In this document: positions 55,764-63,967 of the stretch, in pieces
How positions within the stretch are numbered: position 1 is the first letter of the stretch
Layout: each line of letters starts with the position of its first letter
Source of the DNA: Tolypothrix bouteillei VB521301
GTDB taxonomy: Bacteria > Cyanobacteriota > Cyanobacteriia > Cyanobacteriales > Nostocaceae
Direction: 5' to 3'
Length of the DNA: 64,000 bases
Assembly: GCF_000760695.4 (NCBI RefSeq)
Contig: NZ_JHEG04000001.1
Coordinates: 7,785,113-7,849,112 of the forward strand
Notes under the pieces: generated by a model
Seen by the model: the letters and a program-made list of their open reading frames with translations, nothing else
Told to the model about the DNA's origin: nothing
Database searches by the model: none
Made by a program: the position numbers and the translations under genes

Positions 55764-55946
55764 ATGAGAGCATCCCAATTTGAACAAAACGCCGACGATT
55801 GGAAATCGCGGCTACACAAACAAAGCCTGCCTGCGCAGGCTTCAATCAAGTCCACCTGCGCTGACTTGCTTCGTAAAAGCGCACAAATTCCGACCGATAC
55901 AAAACTCTATGATTGCGACTGGGCTTTATTAGCACTAGAAGTATAG
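55764..55946 (+). CDS. Small protein carrying an in-frame dispersed repeat
   Basis: ATG 55764 has GGAGAG upstream. The 60-residue product begins MRASQFEQNADDWKSR and ends RKSAQIPTDTKLYDCDWALLALEV. Its middle (LHKQSLPAQASIKSTCADLL) is encoded by a copy of the GGCTTTGTTTG repeat (55811-55872) in inverted orientation. The frame survives the insertion. It sits between the LLM gene and A2, matching the small ORF before A1 in position, though not clearly in sequence. Function unknown. Confidence 0.55.
   Translation: MRASQFEQNADDWKSRLHKQSLPAQASIKSTCADLLRKSAQIPTDTKLYDCDWALLALEV
55811..55872. repeat. GGCTTTGTTTG repeat, copy 2 (within a coding frame)
   Basis: GCTACACAAACAAAGCC is the reverse complement of the GGCTTTGTTTGTGTAGC end shared with copies at 52234 and 63841. 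It is followed by the CCTGCGCAGG hairpin and CCACCTGCGCTGACTTG. It lies inside the 60-residue ORF. Confidence 0.75.
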
Positions 55947-55985
55947 TACCAATTGGTTCGGAAAGATATTTATGAGGAAAAAAAT

Positions 55986-56807
55986 ATGACAGCAACATTA
56001 ACTCGTCCTGCTTGGACTACGGAATGGGAAGTCGAAACTATCAATAAACTGATTGCCCAACACGCTCCCCATCTTCCCACAACTCGCTTGTACGAACCCA
56101 GACCACCTGCTACAGACGAAGAATTAGAAAATTTTTACCGATTTCGCATAGCCGGAGCAGCCCACGACCTGTTTATTGTCCAAGTTTGTGCTAAGGCAAT
56201 TACCGACATCGTACCAGATGATATAGACCTGCAATTATTCATTAGCAGACAGCTGGGAGATGATGGCGAACATTCTCAACATACACGCCAACGCGTGTTT
56301 GCTCTGTCAGGGCGCGATCCCATTGAAGATATACAGCAAGCAGTGCAACAACACTGGAAATATATGGGTGCTTTACCCGTTCGCAACTGGTTGGGTTTTT
56401 TAGCATTTGAACTGCACTACGAGCTTCATATTGTGGCTCAATTGATTGTTAACAGTCGCCTGACAAGGATTAACGATCCTGAATCATCTAACTTTGCGAG
56501 TAAAAGAATCTTACCAGATGAAGCCGTACACCGTTTGGGTGTAGTTGCTTGGTGGCAAAAAATATATGACAGCGCCTCACTAGAAAAAAAATCCAAGCTA
56601 GCCGCACAACTGATTGAAGTTGATGAAGAGGGACAGAAGAGGCGAAACCCTTACCTGAAAGAACATTGGCAACTTGTTCAAAAAGCTTTGGGTTTTGAAG
56701 CTGAAGGGTTTGATGTCATTTATGACGCTTGGCGCAAAGAAGTTCTTTCACACCTTTTAAATATTCCAGTTTCCAAACTTCCCAAACTTGTCAGCATAAA
56801 CGATTAA
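55986..56807 (+). CDS. Putative ferritin-like di-iron protein A2
   Basis: ATG 55986 gives MTATLTRPAWTTEWEVETIN and 273 residues; upstream codons are non-coding. It is very close to A1: GAAHDLFIVQVCAK, SRQLGDDGEH, NWLGFLAFELHYELH, ILPDEAVHRLGVV, VDEEGQKRRNPYLKEH and KLPKLVSIND. The putative ligands remain, with one change (EHH to ELH). It is followed after 12 bp by B2. Placement after an LLM monooxygenase suggests it acts on that enzyme's product or the same substrate. Function unknown. Confidence 0.6.
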   Translation: MTATLTRPAWTTEWEVETINKLIAQHAPHLPTTRLYEPRPPATDEELENFYRFRIAGAAHDLFIVQVCAKAITDIVPDDIDLQLFISRQLGDDGEHSQHTRQRVFALSGRDPIEDIQQAVQQHWKYMGALPVRNWLGFLAFELHYELHIVAQLIVNSRLTRINDPESSNFASKRILPDEAVHRLGVVAWWQKIYDSASLEKKSKLAAQLIEVDEEGQKRRNPYLKEHWQLVQKALGFEAEGFDVIYDAWRKEVLSHLLNIPVSKLPKLVSIND

Positions 56808-56819
56808 AAGGAAAATACT

Positions 56820-57635
56820 ATGATTGCAACACTCACTCGTACCTGGAACGCGGAATTTGAACAAGAAATTTTAAACAAAATTTTCGCCAACTACACTCCA
56901 CATATTGTATTGACTCAGCAATCTGAAGTTAGACCACCTGAAACAGAAGAAGAAAAATCAAATTTTTATCAATACTGGGTAGCATCTGCTGCTCGTGACT
57001 TGTTTGCAGTCCAAGCTTGTAACAAAGCAATCTGGTTAATTTCCGACCCAGATCTACATTTGATCTTAAGCAGGCAAATTGGAGATGATGCAGCACGCGC
57101 TCAAGCTTTTCGGGATCGCGCGATCGCAATAACAGGAGAAGATCCGATTGACGATATCCGTAAAGAAATACAACACCACTGGGAAATCATGGGTGATATC
57201 TCATACCGAAGTTGGCTGGGATTTGTTGCTTTTGAATTGCACTACAAGCATTATAATTTCCCTACAGAAATAGTAAAGATTAGTACATCTAAAATTAACG
57301 ATCCCGAACTAGCAGCTTCCAGTGCAAGTGTTTTCCAATTGAATGACTCAGTCCACCGTCAGACAATCTCTCATTGGTGGCGGCAAAAATATGAAACAGC
57401 CTCTCCTGATGAAAAAACAGAACTTGCAGCATTGTTAATAGAAATAGACGAACACATTCAAAAACGGCGCAATGACTGCATTAAAACAAGCTGGCAACAA
57501 GATCTTCACGCTACTGGTGCTAATACAATAGGTCTTGAACCAGTATATGACGCTTGGCGCAAAGAGATAGTTTCTTACCTGCTCGAGCTACCTCATCCAA
57601 CACTTTCTTCTGTCAGCAATACTGAGAATAATTGA
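56820..57635 (+). CDS. Di-iron-protein paralogue B2 with lost metal ligands
   Basis: This 271-residue protein is a clear paralogue of B1 (MIATLTRTWNAEFEQEIL, SRQIGDDAARAQAF, DPIDDIRKE, WWRQKYETASPDEKTELAALLIEID). At the conserved putative ligand sites it reads SAARDL for GGHDL, DDAAR for DDGTH, ELHYKHY for ELHYEHH, and LNDSVHR for DDEAIHR. Four sites are therefore changed while the rest is well kept. It looks like a structural or regulatory subunit for A2 rather than a decaying gene, because the frame is intact. Confidence 0.6.
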   Translation: MIATLTRTWNAEFEQEILNKIFANYTPHIVLTQQSEVRPPETEEEKSNFYQYWVASAARDLFAVQACNKAIWLISDPDLHLILSRQIGDDAARAQAFRDRAIAITGEDPIDDIRKEIQHHWEIMGDISYRSWLGFVAFELHYKHYNFPTEIVKISTSKINDPELAASSASVFQLNDSVHRQTISHWWRQKYETASPDEKTELAALLIEIDEHIQKRRNDCIKTSWQQDLHATGANTIGLEPVYDAWRKEIVSYLLELPHPTLSSVSNTENN

Positions 57636-57742
57636 CTTTTGAATCAATTATAGATTGGGGGTTTTAGAAATGAACCCTAACAAAAAACAAAGACCTGACT
57701 TTTTGGGTTGAACAGCAGTGAAACCCAACTACGGAAAAAATT

Positions 57743-58846
57743 ATGTTTACTCGAATCTTGAATCAAGGTATAAGCTGGATTAAACAAAAAAGCTTTTTTG
57801 AGTTTTTTAAACAGTCCAGCGTTCGGACTTTCACCTTATTATTTGTACTGGGTATAACCTTAAGTATCACAATTGCATCTTGTTCTCAAACTAACTCAAC
57901 CAATTCTGCAAACGCACTCAAGCAAAACCCAGAAAATACGCATTTAAAAGTCCTAAAAATGGGTCATCAAAAAGGGATGGCACTGCTGAATATACTCAAA
58001 GCACAAAGAAACCTAGAAAAGCGCTTGCAACCGCTTGGTGTTTCCGTACAGTGGAGCGAATTTTCCTCTACCGCCCCTTTACTTGAGGCAATGAGTGTAG
58101 GTAGTATCGTCTTTGGCGGTGGCGGTGGTACCGGGAGTGTCTTTGCTCAAGCTAGCGATAAACCCTTTGTTCGGGTAGCAGCAAATACAAGTAGTACAAG
58201 AAGTTCCGCTATTTTGGTGTTAGAAAATTCATCTATCAAAAGCCTTGGAGACCTCAAAGGCAAAAAAGTCGCTTTTGCTAAAGGCTCGAGTTCGCAGTAC
58301 ATGATAGTGCGTGCATTAGAAAAGGCAGGGTTAAAATACAGTGATATTCAACCCCTGTATCTTTCTCCTGCAGAAGCTTTGCCTGCTTTTGAACGGGGTA
58401 AGCTGGATGCGTGGGTCATATGGGACCCCTATACTGCTGATGCTGAACGGAAGCTTCCCACTCGCTTGCTAGCAGATAACAGTACGGTATTTGGCGATCG
58501 CGCTATTGTAGAAAGTCCTGGCTTCTATTATGCATCTCCAGATTTTGTCAGAGACCATCCAGAAATTCTCAAAATCATTTTGCAAGAACTAGAAAAAGCA
58601 GGTAATTGGTCTAAAAAGAACTATAAAAATTCAGCAAAACTGCTTTCAGCACTTTATAAAGTTGATTTAGCAACAATGGAAATTGTTGAAAAGCGCGGTG
58701 GAGAGAGAAAGGTATTACCTATAACTGATGAAGTGCTTACGGGGTTGCAACATATGGCAGATACATTTTATGAGTTAAAAGTTATTCCTCAGAAAATTGA
58801 TGTTAAAGATAAAAATTACAATTGGCTTCCCGCTCAGAAGTGGTAG
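57743..58846 (+). CDS. SsuA-type substrate-binding lipoprotein
   Basis: This 367-residue protein starts with a basic/aromatic stretch, a helix (FTLLFVLGITLSITIASC) and a lipobox ending at Cys. The binding domain has LKMGHQKGMALLNILKAQRNLEKRLQP, MSVGSIVFGGGGGTGSVFAQAS, SSIKSLGDLKGKKVAFAKGSSSQYMIVRALEKAGLKYSDI and KLDAWVIWDPYTA. It is most like the protein at 34713. It closes the second block, as an SBP gene does after the first pair. The ligand is probably a sulfonate; no importer genes are adjacent. Confidence 0.88.
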   Translation: MFTRILNQGISWIKQKSFFEFFKQSSVRTFTLLFVLGITLSITIASCSQTNSTNSANALKQNPENTHLKVLKMGHQKGMALLNILKAQRNLEKRLQPLGVSVQWSEFSSTAPLLEAMSVGSIVFGGGGGTGSVFAQASDKPFVRVAANTSSTRSSAILVLENSSIKSLGDLKGKKVAFAKGSSSQYMIVRALEKAGLKYSDIQPLYLSPAEALPAFERGKLDAWVIWDPYTADAERKLPTRLLADNSTVFGDRAIVESPGFYYASPDFVRDHPEILKIILQELEKAGNWSKKNYKNSAKLLSALYKVDLATMEIVEKRGGERKVLPITDEVLTGLQHMADTFYELKVIPQKIDVKDKNYNWLPAQKW

Positions 58847-59069
58847 TTTATATACTTTCTACTCAAATTCATTTATATAACTCCTTTCTCGTCCCAAAAC
58901 AATTTATTTGACTAAACCCTAAAGACGAGCCAGTACGGTACCCAAAGCAGCGCCGTGCAGGGGTTCTCCCTGGAGCTACTGCCGTCGCAAAGGACACGAA
59001 GGAAGAAGAAAGGCAAAAACAATACTTTTACCCTTCATCCTTCATACTTTATCCTTTCAGTAACTATTA

Positions 59070-60065
59070 ATGATTGAATTTGTTGATGTACGAAAAATCT
59101 ACAAACAAGGCGACCAAACAACAGTCGCCCTAGACGGTGTTACCCTTCAAGTCAAGCCAGGGAAAATATTCGGAGTCCTCGGACCGAGTGGCGCGGGAAA
59201 AAGTACTCTCATTCGCTGCGTCAACCAACTAGAAAAACCCACATCGGGTTCCGTTTGGGTTAACGCTCAAGAAATAACAGCCCTCTCCGGTGCAGCATTA
59301 CGCCAAGCACGCCAACACATCGGCATGATTTTTCAGCACTTTAATCTCTTGAGTAGCAGAACCGTTGCAGAAAACATTGCCTTCCCTCTAGAAGTCATTG
59401 GTTACAGCAAACTTAAACGAAAAGCGAAAGTCGAAGAATTACTAGCACTCGTTGGTTTGGAAAGTAAAGCCAATGCTTATCCAGCCCAACTATCAGGCGG
59501 ACAAAAGCAGAGAGTTGGTATTGCACGGGCTCTAGCCGGAGAACCAAAAGTACTGCTATCAGATGAAGCAACCTCCGCCCTCGATCCCCAAACAACCCGT
59601 TCAATATTAGAATTGCTTCGCGACCTCAACAAACGAATGGGGCTGACAATTTTGCTTATTACTCATGAAATGAGTGTAGTCAAACACATATGTGATAGTG
59701 TAGCAGTACTGAGAGCCGGAAAAATTGTCGAGCAGGGGCAAGTCAGTTACCTGGCATCTCAACCAGATACTTTACTGGCACAAGAATTTTTTCCCCGTTG
59801 CAATGGATACACTCACCATTCTGATGGAATTTTGGCAACACTAGCATTTGCTGGAGAAACTGCTACCCAACCCATATTTGCCACTTTAGCTCGTCGTTTT
59901 GATATTGATATTCATCTTCTTAACGGGAGTGTTGAAACAGTAGGAAACCAACGCGTAGGTCAGTTTCAAGTCGAACTTAAAGGAGCCAATTTAACCCAGG
60001 CTCTTGAGTACTTACATAAATCAAAGGTTGAAGTCGAGGTACATTCATGCAAGGGTGGGAATTAG
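59070..60065 (+). CDS. metN: Methionine ABC importer ATP-binding protein
   Basis: This 331-residue ATPase has Walker A GPSGAGKST (residues 38-46), Q-loop MIFQHFNLL, signature LSGGQKQRVGIARAL, Walker B VLLSDEATSALD and H-loop LLITHEMSVV. The C-terminal NIL domain (about 255-331, ending HKSKVEVEVHS) binds methionine for trans-inhibition. It overlaps metI by 19 bases and lies upstream of metQ. This is the MetNI importer for methionine and its sulfoxide. No SAM riboswitch was recognised upstream. Placement next to the sulfur block fits sulfur supply. Confidence 0.92.
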   Translation: MIEFVDVRKIYKQGDQTTVALDGVTLQVKPGKIFGVLGPSGAGKSTLIRCVNQLEKPTSGSVWVNAQEITALSGAALRQARQHIGMIFQHFNLLSSRTVAENIAFPLEVIGYSKLKRKAKVEELLALVGLESKANAYPAQLSGGQKQRVGIARALAGEPKVLLSDEATSALDPQTTRSILELLRDLNKRMGLTILLITHEMSVVKHICDSVAVLRAGKIVEQGQVSYLASQPDTLLAQEFFPRCNGYTHHSDGILATLAFAGETATQPIFATLARRFDIDIHLLNGSVETVGNQRVGQFQVELKGANLTQALEYLHKSKVEVEVHSCKGGN

Positions 60066-60703
60066 TTCAAAGTTTGTGGCTAGCATCGCTTGAAACCTTT
60101 TACATGGTGGGATTATCAGCTATAGTTGCTATATTGTTAGGTTTACCTTTGGGCTTGTTGCTGGTGATGACCGGTCCCGGTAACGTTTTAGACTCCCCAC
60201 AAGTGAATAAAGCCCTAAGTGCAGTTGTCAATACCGGGCGTTCCTTTCCCTTTATCATTCTACTGGTTGTGTTAACTCCCCTTACAAGACTGGTTGTTGG
60301 CACTTCCATTGGCAGTACAGCAGCTCTTGTTCCCCTAACCATTGCTGCTATTCCATTCTTTGCACGAATTGCGGAAACTAGCATTCTTGAAGTCGATAAG
60401 GGTTTGATAGAAGCAGCAGAAGCAATGGGCTGTAACTATTGGCAAATTGTTTTCAAAGTGCTCATCCCCGAAGCCCTACCATCAATCATTTTAGGGATTA
60501 CAATTCTCATCGTTAGCTTGTTAAATTCTTCAGCAATGGCTGGAGCAGTTGGTGGTGGAGGTTTGGGTAATTTAGCAATTCAATATGGGTATCAAAGATT
60601 CGATGTAGGAGTCATGTTCTCCACAATTCTAGTTCTGATTGTTCTGGTACAACTCATACAATTTTTAGGAGATCTTCTAGCCCGACAACTAAGAAAAAAA
60701 TAA
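60047..60703 (+). CDS. metI: Methionine ABC importer permease
   Basis: This 218-residue membrane protein has five helices and the MetI coupling motif EAAEAMGCNYWQIVFKVLIPEALPSIILG (EAA loop). Its FPFIILLVVLTPLTRLVVGTSIGSTAALVPLTIAAIPFFAR is typical of MetI. The start ATG 60047 is inside the end of metN, a sign of translational coupling. Two copies would bind MetN dimers. Confidence 0.92.
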   Translation: MQGWELVQSLWLASLETFYMVGLSAIVAILLGLPLGLLLVMTGPGNVLDSPQVNKALSAVVNTGRSFPFIILLVVLTPLTRLVVGTSIGSTAALVPLTIAAIPFFARIAETSILEVDKGLIEAAEAMGCNYWQIVFKVLIPEALPSIILGITILIVSLLNSSAMAGAVGGGGLGNLAIQYGYQRFDVGVMFSTILVLIVLVQLIQFLGDLLARQLRKK

Positions 60704-60769
60704 TTCTTTTTGAGGCTTTGCAACAAGTACGCGAGATCGAATCCACTATAAATTAGAAAAAATTCGCTT

Positions 60770-60874
60770 ATGAACGCTCCAAAATCATTAGAACCTTTAA
60801 CAGAAATTGGTCGCCGTTTTGTTCTCATCGCTGGAATTGGATTTTTTACATCCATTCTTTTTGCAATTGTTTAG
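60770..60874 (+). CDS. Possible 34-residue single-helix membrane protein
   Basis: ATG 60770 to TAG 60872 encodes MNAPKSLEPLTEIGRRF and then VLIAGIGFFTSILFAIV, a polar head and one membrane helix. It lies between metI and metQ. The layout is like the small proteins that attach to transporter complexes, but no strong ribosome site is present. Supported only by composition and position. Confidence 0.45.
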   Translation: MNAPKSLEPLTEIGRRFVLIAGIGFFTSILFAIV

Positions 60875-61028
60875 TTTTTATAGGAATCATAAATCATTTG
60901 CAAACAATTTTAAGGTCTGGAGGATAGGCATATCTTATCAAAAACCTTATATTGCGAGTATTGCCCTCCCTACAGTAAGTTAAAAAATAAAATGGGATTC
61001 CTATAGTAGTTAGTTGGAACAAGAGTCA

Positions 61029-61925
61029 ATGAACAAAATACAAACAAATCAAACATATTTGAAAATGAATCGTAGATATTTCCTCATCGGTGTCAGTTCC
61101 TTTACGATCTCTCTACTTTTTTCGGCTTGCAATCAAAACTCTAGTGATATATCTGCAAATTTAACTGCAAATCCTACAGCATCTCCCGTTCAGGTGACTC
61201 AAGAAAAAGAAGTTATCAAAGTGGGTGTCTGGTCTGTGATTTCTGATGATATTTTAAAGTTTATTCAAACCAATCTAGCTGCTAGTGAAGGATTGGATAT
61301 TCAAATAGTTAACTTTAATGATTGGACACAACCTAACACGGCGCTAAAAGATGGACAAATTGATGCCAATTTTTTTCAGCACACTCCTTTTATGCAAAAT
61401 GCTGCAAAAGAACTGAATCTCAATTTAATTATGCTTAAAACAGGATTTTTAACTCCAATAGGTATCTATTCCAAACGATATAAATCTATTGCTGAAGTAC
61501 CACAAAAAGCAACTATCGCTATTTATAATGACAAAAGTAATGGCGATCGCAGTTTAAGGCTACTGGCTTCTCAAGGCTTCATTAAGTTTAAAGACAGTGT
61601 AGGAGAGTTTGCAGGCGTCAAAGATATTAAAGATAACCCCAAAAACCTTCAACTGAAAGAACTAGAAGGACCAGCGATCGTGCGTTCCTTAGATGATGTA
61701 GACATAGCCGTGCTTTCCGCTTCTCTACGTTTACAAGCGGGGCTGCAACTAAAACCATTAGTACAAGAATCAGCTTCAGAACAGCGCTATGCGGTGGGTT
61801 TAGTCACATTGCAAGAGAAAGCAAACGAGCCCAAAATTCAGAAACTAGGTAGCTTAATTAACGCTCCTCAAGTCAAAGATTTTATCAATCAAAAATACCA
61901 AGGCGCTGTACTCCCCGTATTTTAA
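61029..61925 (+). CDS. metQ: Methionine-binding lipoprotein (NlpA/MetQ family)
   Basis: ATG 61029 starts MNKIQTNQTYLKMNRRYF, then a helix and a lipobox (ISLLFSAC). The 298-residue protein has IKVGVWSVISDDILKFIQTNLAASEGLDIQIVNFNDWTQPNTALKDGQIDANFFQHTPFM, the MetQ/NlpA signature. Further on are GIYSKRYKSIAEVPQKATIAIYNDKSNGDRSLRLLASQGFI and KNLQLKELEG. It delivers methionine to MetNI. It closes the met operon. Confidence 0.93.
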   Translation: MNKIQTNQTYLKMNRRYFLIGVSSFTISLLFSACNQNSSDISANLTANPTASPVQVTQEKEVIKVGVWSVISDDILKFIQTNLAASEGLDIQIVNFNDWTQPNTALKDGQIDANFFQHTPFMQNAAKELNLNLIMLKTGFLTPIGIYSKRYKSIAEVPQKATIAIYNDKSNGDRSLRLLASQGFIKFKDSVGEFAGVKDIKDNPKNLQLKELEGPAIVRSLDDVDIAVLSASLRLQAGLQLKPLVQESASEQRYAVGLVTLQEKANEPKIQKLGSLINAPQVKDFINQKYQGAVLPVF

Positions 61926-61978
61926 ATATGACTCATTGAAACAGTCAATTGAAGTATGAGGTATGAAGGATGACGTCC

Positions 61979-62410
61979 TCAAAACCTGAATAAATACTGG
62001 TTAAGAAAGGAATTGACTTCTACAGCACATAAACCAACACGAACTATCTTCCCTGCTTTTCGCAAAATGTCTAATCCTTTTCCATTATTGCGAGGATCTG
62101 GATCGACCAAAGAGACGTATATCTCCTTTATTCGAGGATCTTGCGCGATCGCCAAAGCACATGAGGGAGTTCGTCCATGAAAAGAACAAGGTTCAAGCGT
62201 GACGTACATTTTTAAGGAATCAAATGCTTTGCCTTGAATCTGATGAAGCGCTTCAGCTTCAGCATGATGCATACCTGGTGCTTGCGTGTATCCCTTTGCC
62301 ACGATCTCTTCAACTCCTACAATGACACAACCGACAGGTGGATTTGGCAAACATTCAGGCAAAGCTTTTCTGCTTTCAGCTAAAGCAAGCAGCATAAATA
62401 CATTTCTCAT
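61979..62410 (-). CDS. RibD-type deaminase domain protein
   Basis: This 143-residue protein is a single zinc deaminase: HAEAEAL (Zn His and catalytic Glu), and PCSFHGRTPSCALAI (PCxxxxRTPxC, two Zn Cys). The early PNPPVGCVIVG segment is as in RibD. Full RibD has a C-terminal reductase domain of about 200 residues that is absent here. It therefore acts like a stand-alone pyrimidine deaminase, either in riboflavin synthesis or for another heterocycle. It is convergent with metQ. Confidence 0.88.
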   Translation of the reverse strand: MRNVFMLLALAESRKALPECLPNPPVGCVIVGVEEIVAKGYTQAPGMHHAEAEALHQIQGKAFDSLKMYVTLEPCSFHGRTPSCALAIAQDPRIKEIYVSLVDPDPRNNGKGLDILRKAGKIVRVGLCAVEVNSFLNQYLFRF

Positions 62411-62497
62411 TCTTGGATAAAAATCTGTTTGGACAAATTAAATCATAAAAACCGACACGACATATAGCAGTTCGTGTAGGAGTTACAAACACCTCTT

Positions 62498-62535
62498 CCT
62501 TGTCTTCCTTGTCCCCCTTGTCCTCCTTGTCCCCC
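62498..62535. repeat. CCTTGTC heptamer tandem repeat, second array
   Basis: About five degenerate units (CCTTGTCTTCCTTGTCCC and on) lie between the deaminase and polysaccharide deacetylase genes. The first array is at 6575. Confidence 0.75.
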
Positions 62536-62659
62536 ATGTTCAGATCTCAACTAGGATTGCTATATATATTTAGTGCTCGTAAACCCCAAAAAAGCTGTAT
62601 TATAATTCACTGTCAATAATCGGTAAAAATTTGCAAGCGCCGATAGAGTCTTCTCTATT

Positions 62660-63610
62660 TTGGGCATTGTTAAATTTGCTTTAGTTTTTTTAAGATTAAC
62701 TACAGTGTTCTTTCTAAAAAATCAAAATATAGCTTTGGGCTTGGCTCTATTAGCCATGATTTTTCTTTCTCAGTTCAATTTCAAAACAAATGACCGTGAA
62801 ATTCCAATTTTGGGTTTTCATGGTATTTTAGATGACAAAGCTCCCGTGATTTTTTCTCCTAAAGAGTCACTCCATTACCCGCAGCAAGACCTAGAAGAAC
62901 TTCTAGAAGACCTAATTCGTAACGATTACTGGTTTTTAACGACTCAAGACTTATATGACTTTTTCTTAAAAAAAGCCAAAAAAATCCCTAAAGAATATCT
63001 CAATAAAAAGCCAATTATGCTGTCCATAGATGACGGACATAAGACAATCCATACTAATTTACTCCCAATTCTTTATAAACTAGAGAAAAAATACAATAAA
63101 AAAATTAAAGTTGTCTTATTTATTAATCCAGGTACTTTTCCAAAGCAAAAGAGTAAAATCTCAACTCATTTAGGGTGTCAGGAATTAAGAGAGGGCTTAA
63201 AGAACGGTTTTTACGATATTCAATCTCATGGGATGAACCACAAAAATTTAACTAAACTCAGTTCTCAGGAAATCGTATATGAGCTAGTGCAAGCTCAAAC
63301 AAAATTACGAGAATGTACCAAAGATTTAGATCCACAGAAAAAAGTAGCATCTCATTTTGCTTATCCCTATGGAGCTTACAATCAACAGGTAAAGTCTTAT
63401 GTATCTAAATATTATTTATCAAGTTATCTCTATAATGATGAGATATTAAATCTTGTTTGTAGAAAATATTTTTATGAAATTCCACGACTCACTGTAAGCC
63501 GTGGAACATCTTTTCTCGAACTTATCAGAAAATCTGAAGGTATGTATGAACTGAAAAATGACGTAAAATGTCAAGAAACAACACTAGTAAAAAATAAGAA
63601 AACATTATAG
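62660..63610 (+). CDS. Polysaccharide deacetylase family protein
   Basis: This 316-residue protein begins with an N-terminal signal or anchor (IALGLALLAMIFLSQF). The NodB domain has ILGFHGILDD, the metal Asp-Asp in MLSIDDGHKT, His-His in QSHGMNHKNL and the PYG motif FAYPYGAYN. It removes acetyl groups from cell-wall or exopolysaccharide amino sugars outside the membrane. The start is uncertain: TTG 62660 has no clear ribosome site. The coding sequence is AT-richer than its neighbours. Confidence 0.85.
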   Translation: MGIVKFALVFLRLTTVFFLKNQNIALGLALLAMIFLSQFNFKTNDREIPILGFHGILDDKAPVIFSPKESLHYPQQDLEELLEDLIRNDYWFLTTQDLYDFFLKKAKKIPKEYLNKKPIMLSIDDGHKTIHTNLLPILYKLEKKYNKKIKVVLFINPGTFPKQKSKISTHLGCQELREGLKNGFYDIQSHGMNHKNLTKLSSQEIVYELVQAQTKLRECTKDLDPQKKVASHFAYPYGAYNQQVKSYVSKYYLSSYLYNDEILNLVCRKYFYEIPRLTVSRGTSFLELIRKSEGMYELKNDVKCQETTLVKNKKTL

Positions 63611-63688
63611 AAGCTACTTGCCACGCTCTGCATAAGTCAGCTTCTAGTGATGGTAATTTGTCTGCATTTCGAGTATTTCACAGGTTGC

Positions 63689-63724
63689 AGATCCCCCCTA
63701 ACCCCCCTTAAAAAAGGGGGGAAC
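63689..63724. repeat. G-run element, copy 4
   Basis: GATCCCCCCTAACCCCCC-TTAAAAAA-GGGGGG matches the core of copies 2 and 3. The TTCTTCAAGT tail of those copies is absent here. Confidence 0.8.
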
Positions 63725-63840
63725 TTCATTCCAATTCTCCCTTTTCACGATGTTTCATCCCTTTTTTAGAGATCTGTACACCACGGTAGCTTTTGGGAGC
63801 ATCCCAATTTGGAAAAAGATGCTTGTGATTGAAATCACGT

Positions 63841-63967
63841 CTATACAAACAAAGTCCCTTCGGGTTCACCAGTTCCCTACGGCGGGAAACCCGCCTGCAG
63901 GACTGGATTCACCACCTACGTGGACTTCTTATTAAGTCCGCGTAGGCGGGCTTTGTTTGTGTAGCCC
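63841..63967. repeat. GGCTTTGTTTG repeat, copy 3, with terminal inverted ends
   Basis: CTATACAAACAAAGTCC at the left faces GGGCTTTGTTTGTGTAG at the right; inside are several small hairpins (for example GCGGGAAACCCGC). It is the largest copy and shows both ends, like a MITE. An open frame across it at 63750-63935 is not a gene. 63611-64000 otherwise holds nothing recognisable. Confidence 0.75.

Noticed and set aside
44165..55946. Homology between the two small ORFs that precede the di-iron pairs
   Set aside because: They share position and size but I could not align them convincingly, so they are described separately.
58847..59069. A SAM riboswitch before metN
   Set aside because: I could not find the conserved core or its helices; only a dispersed-repeat-like GC-rich stretch is present.
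63750..63935. A 61-residue frame near the right edge
   Set aside because: Most of it is encoded by the GGCTTTGTTTG repeat, and there is no ribosome site.
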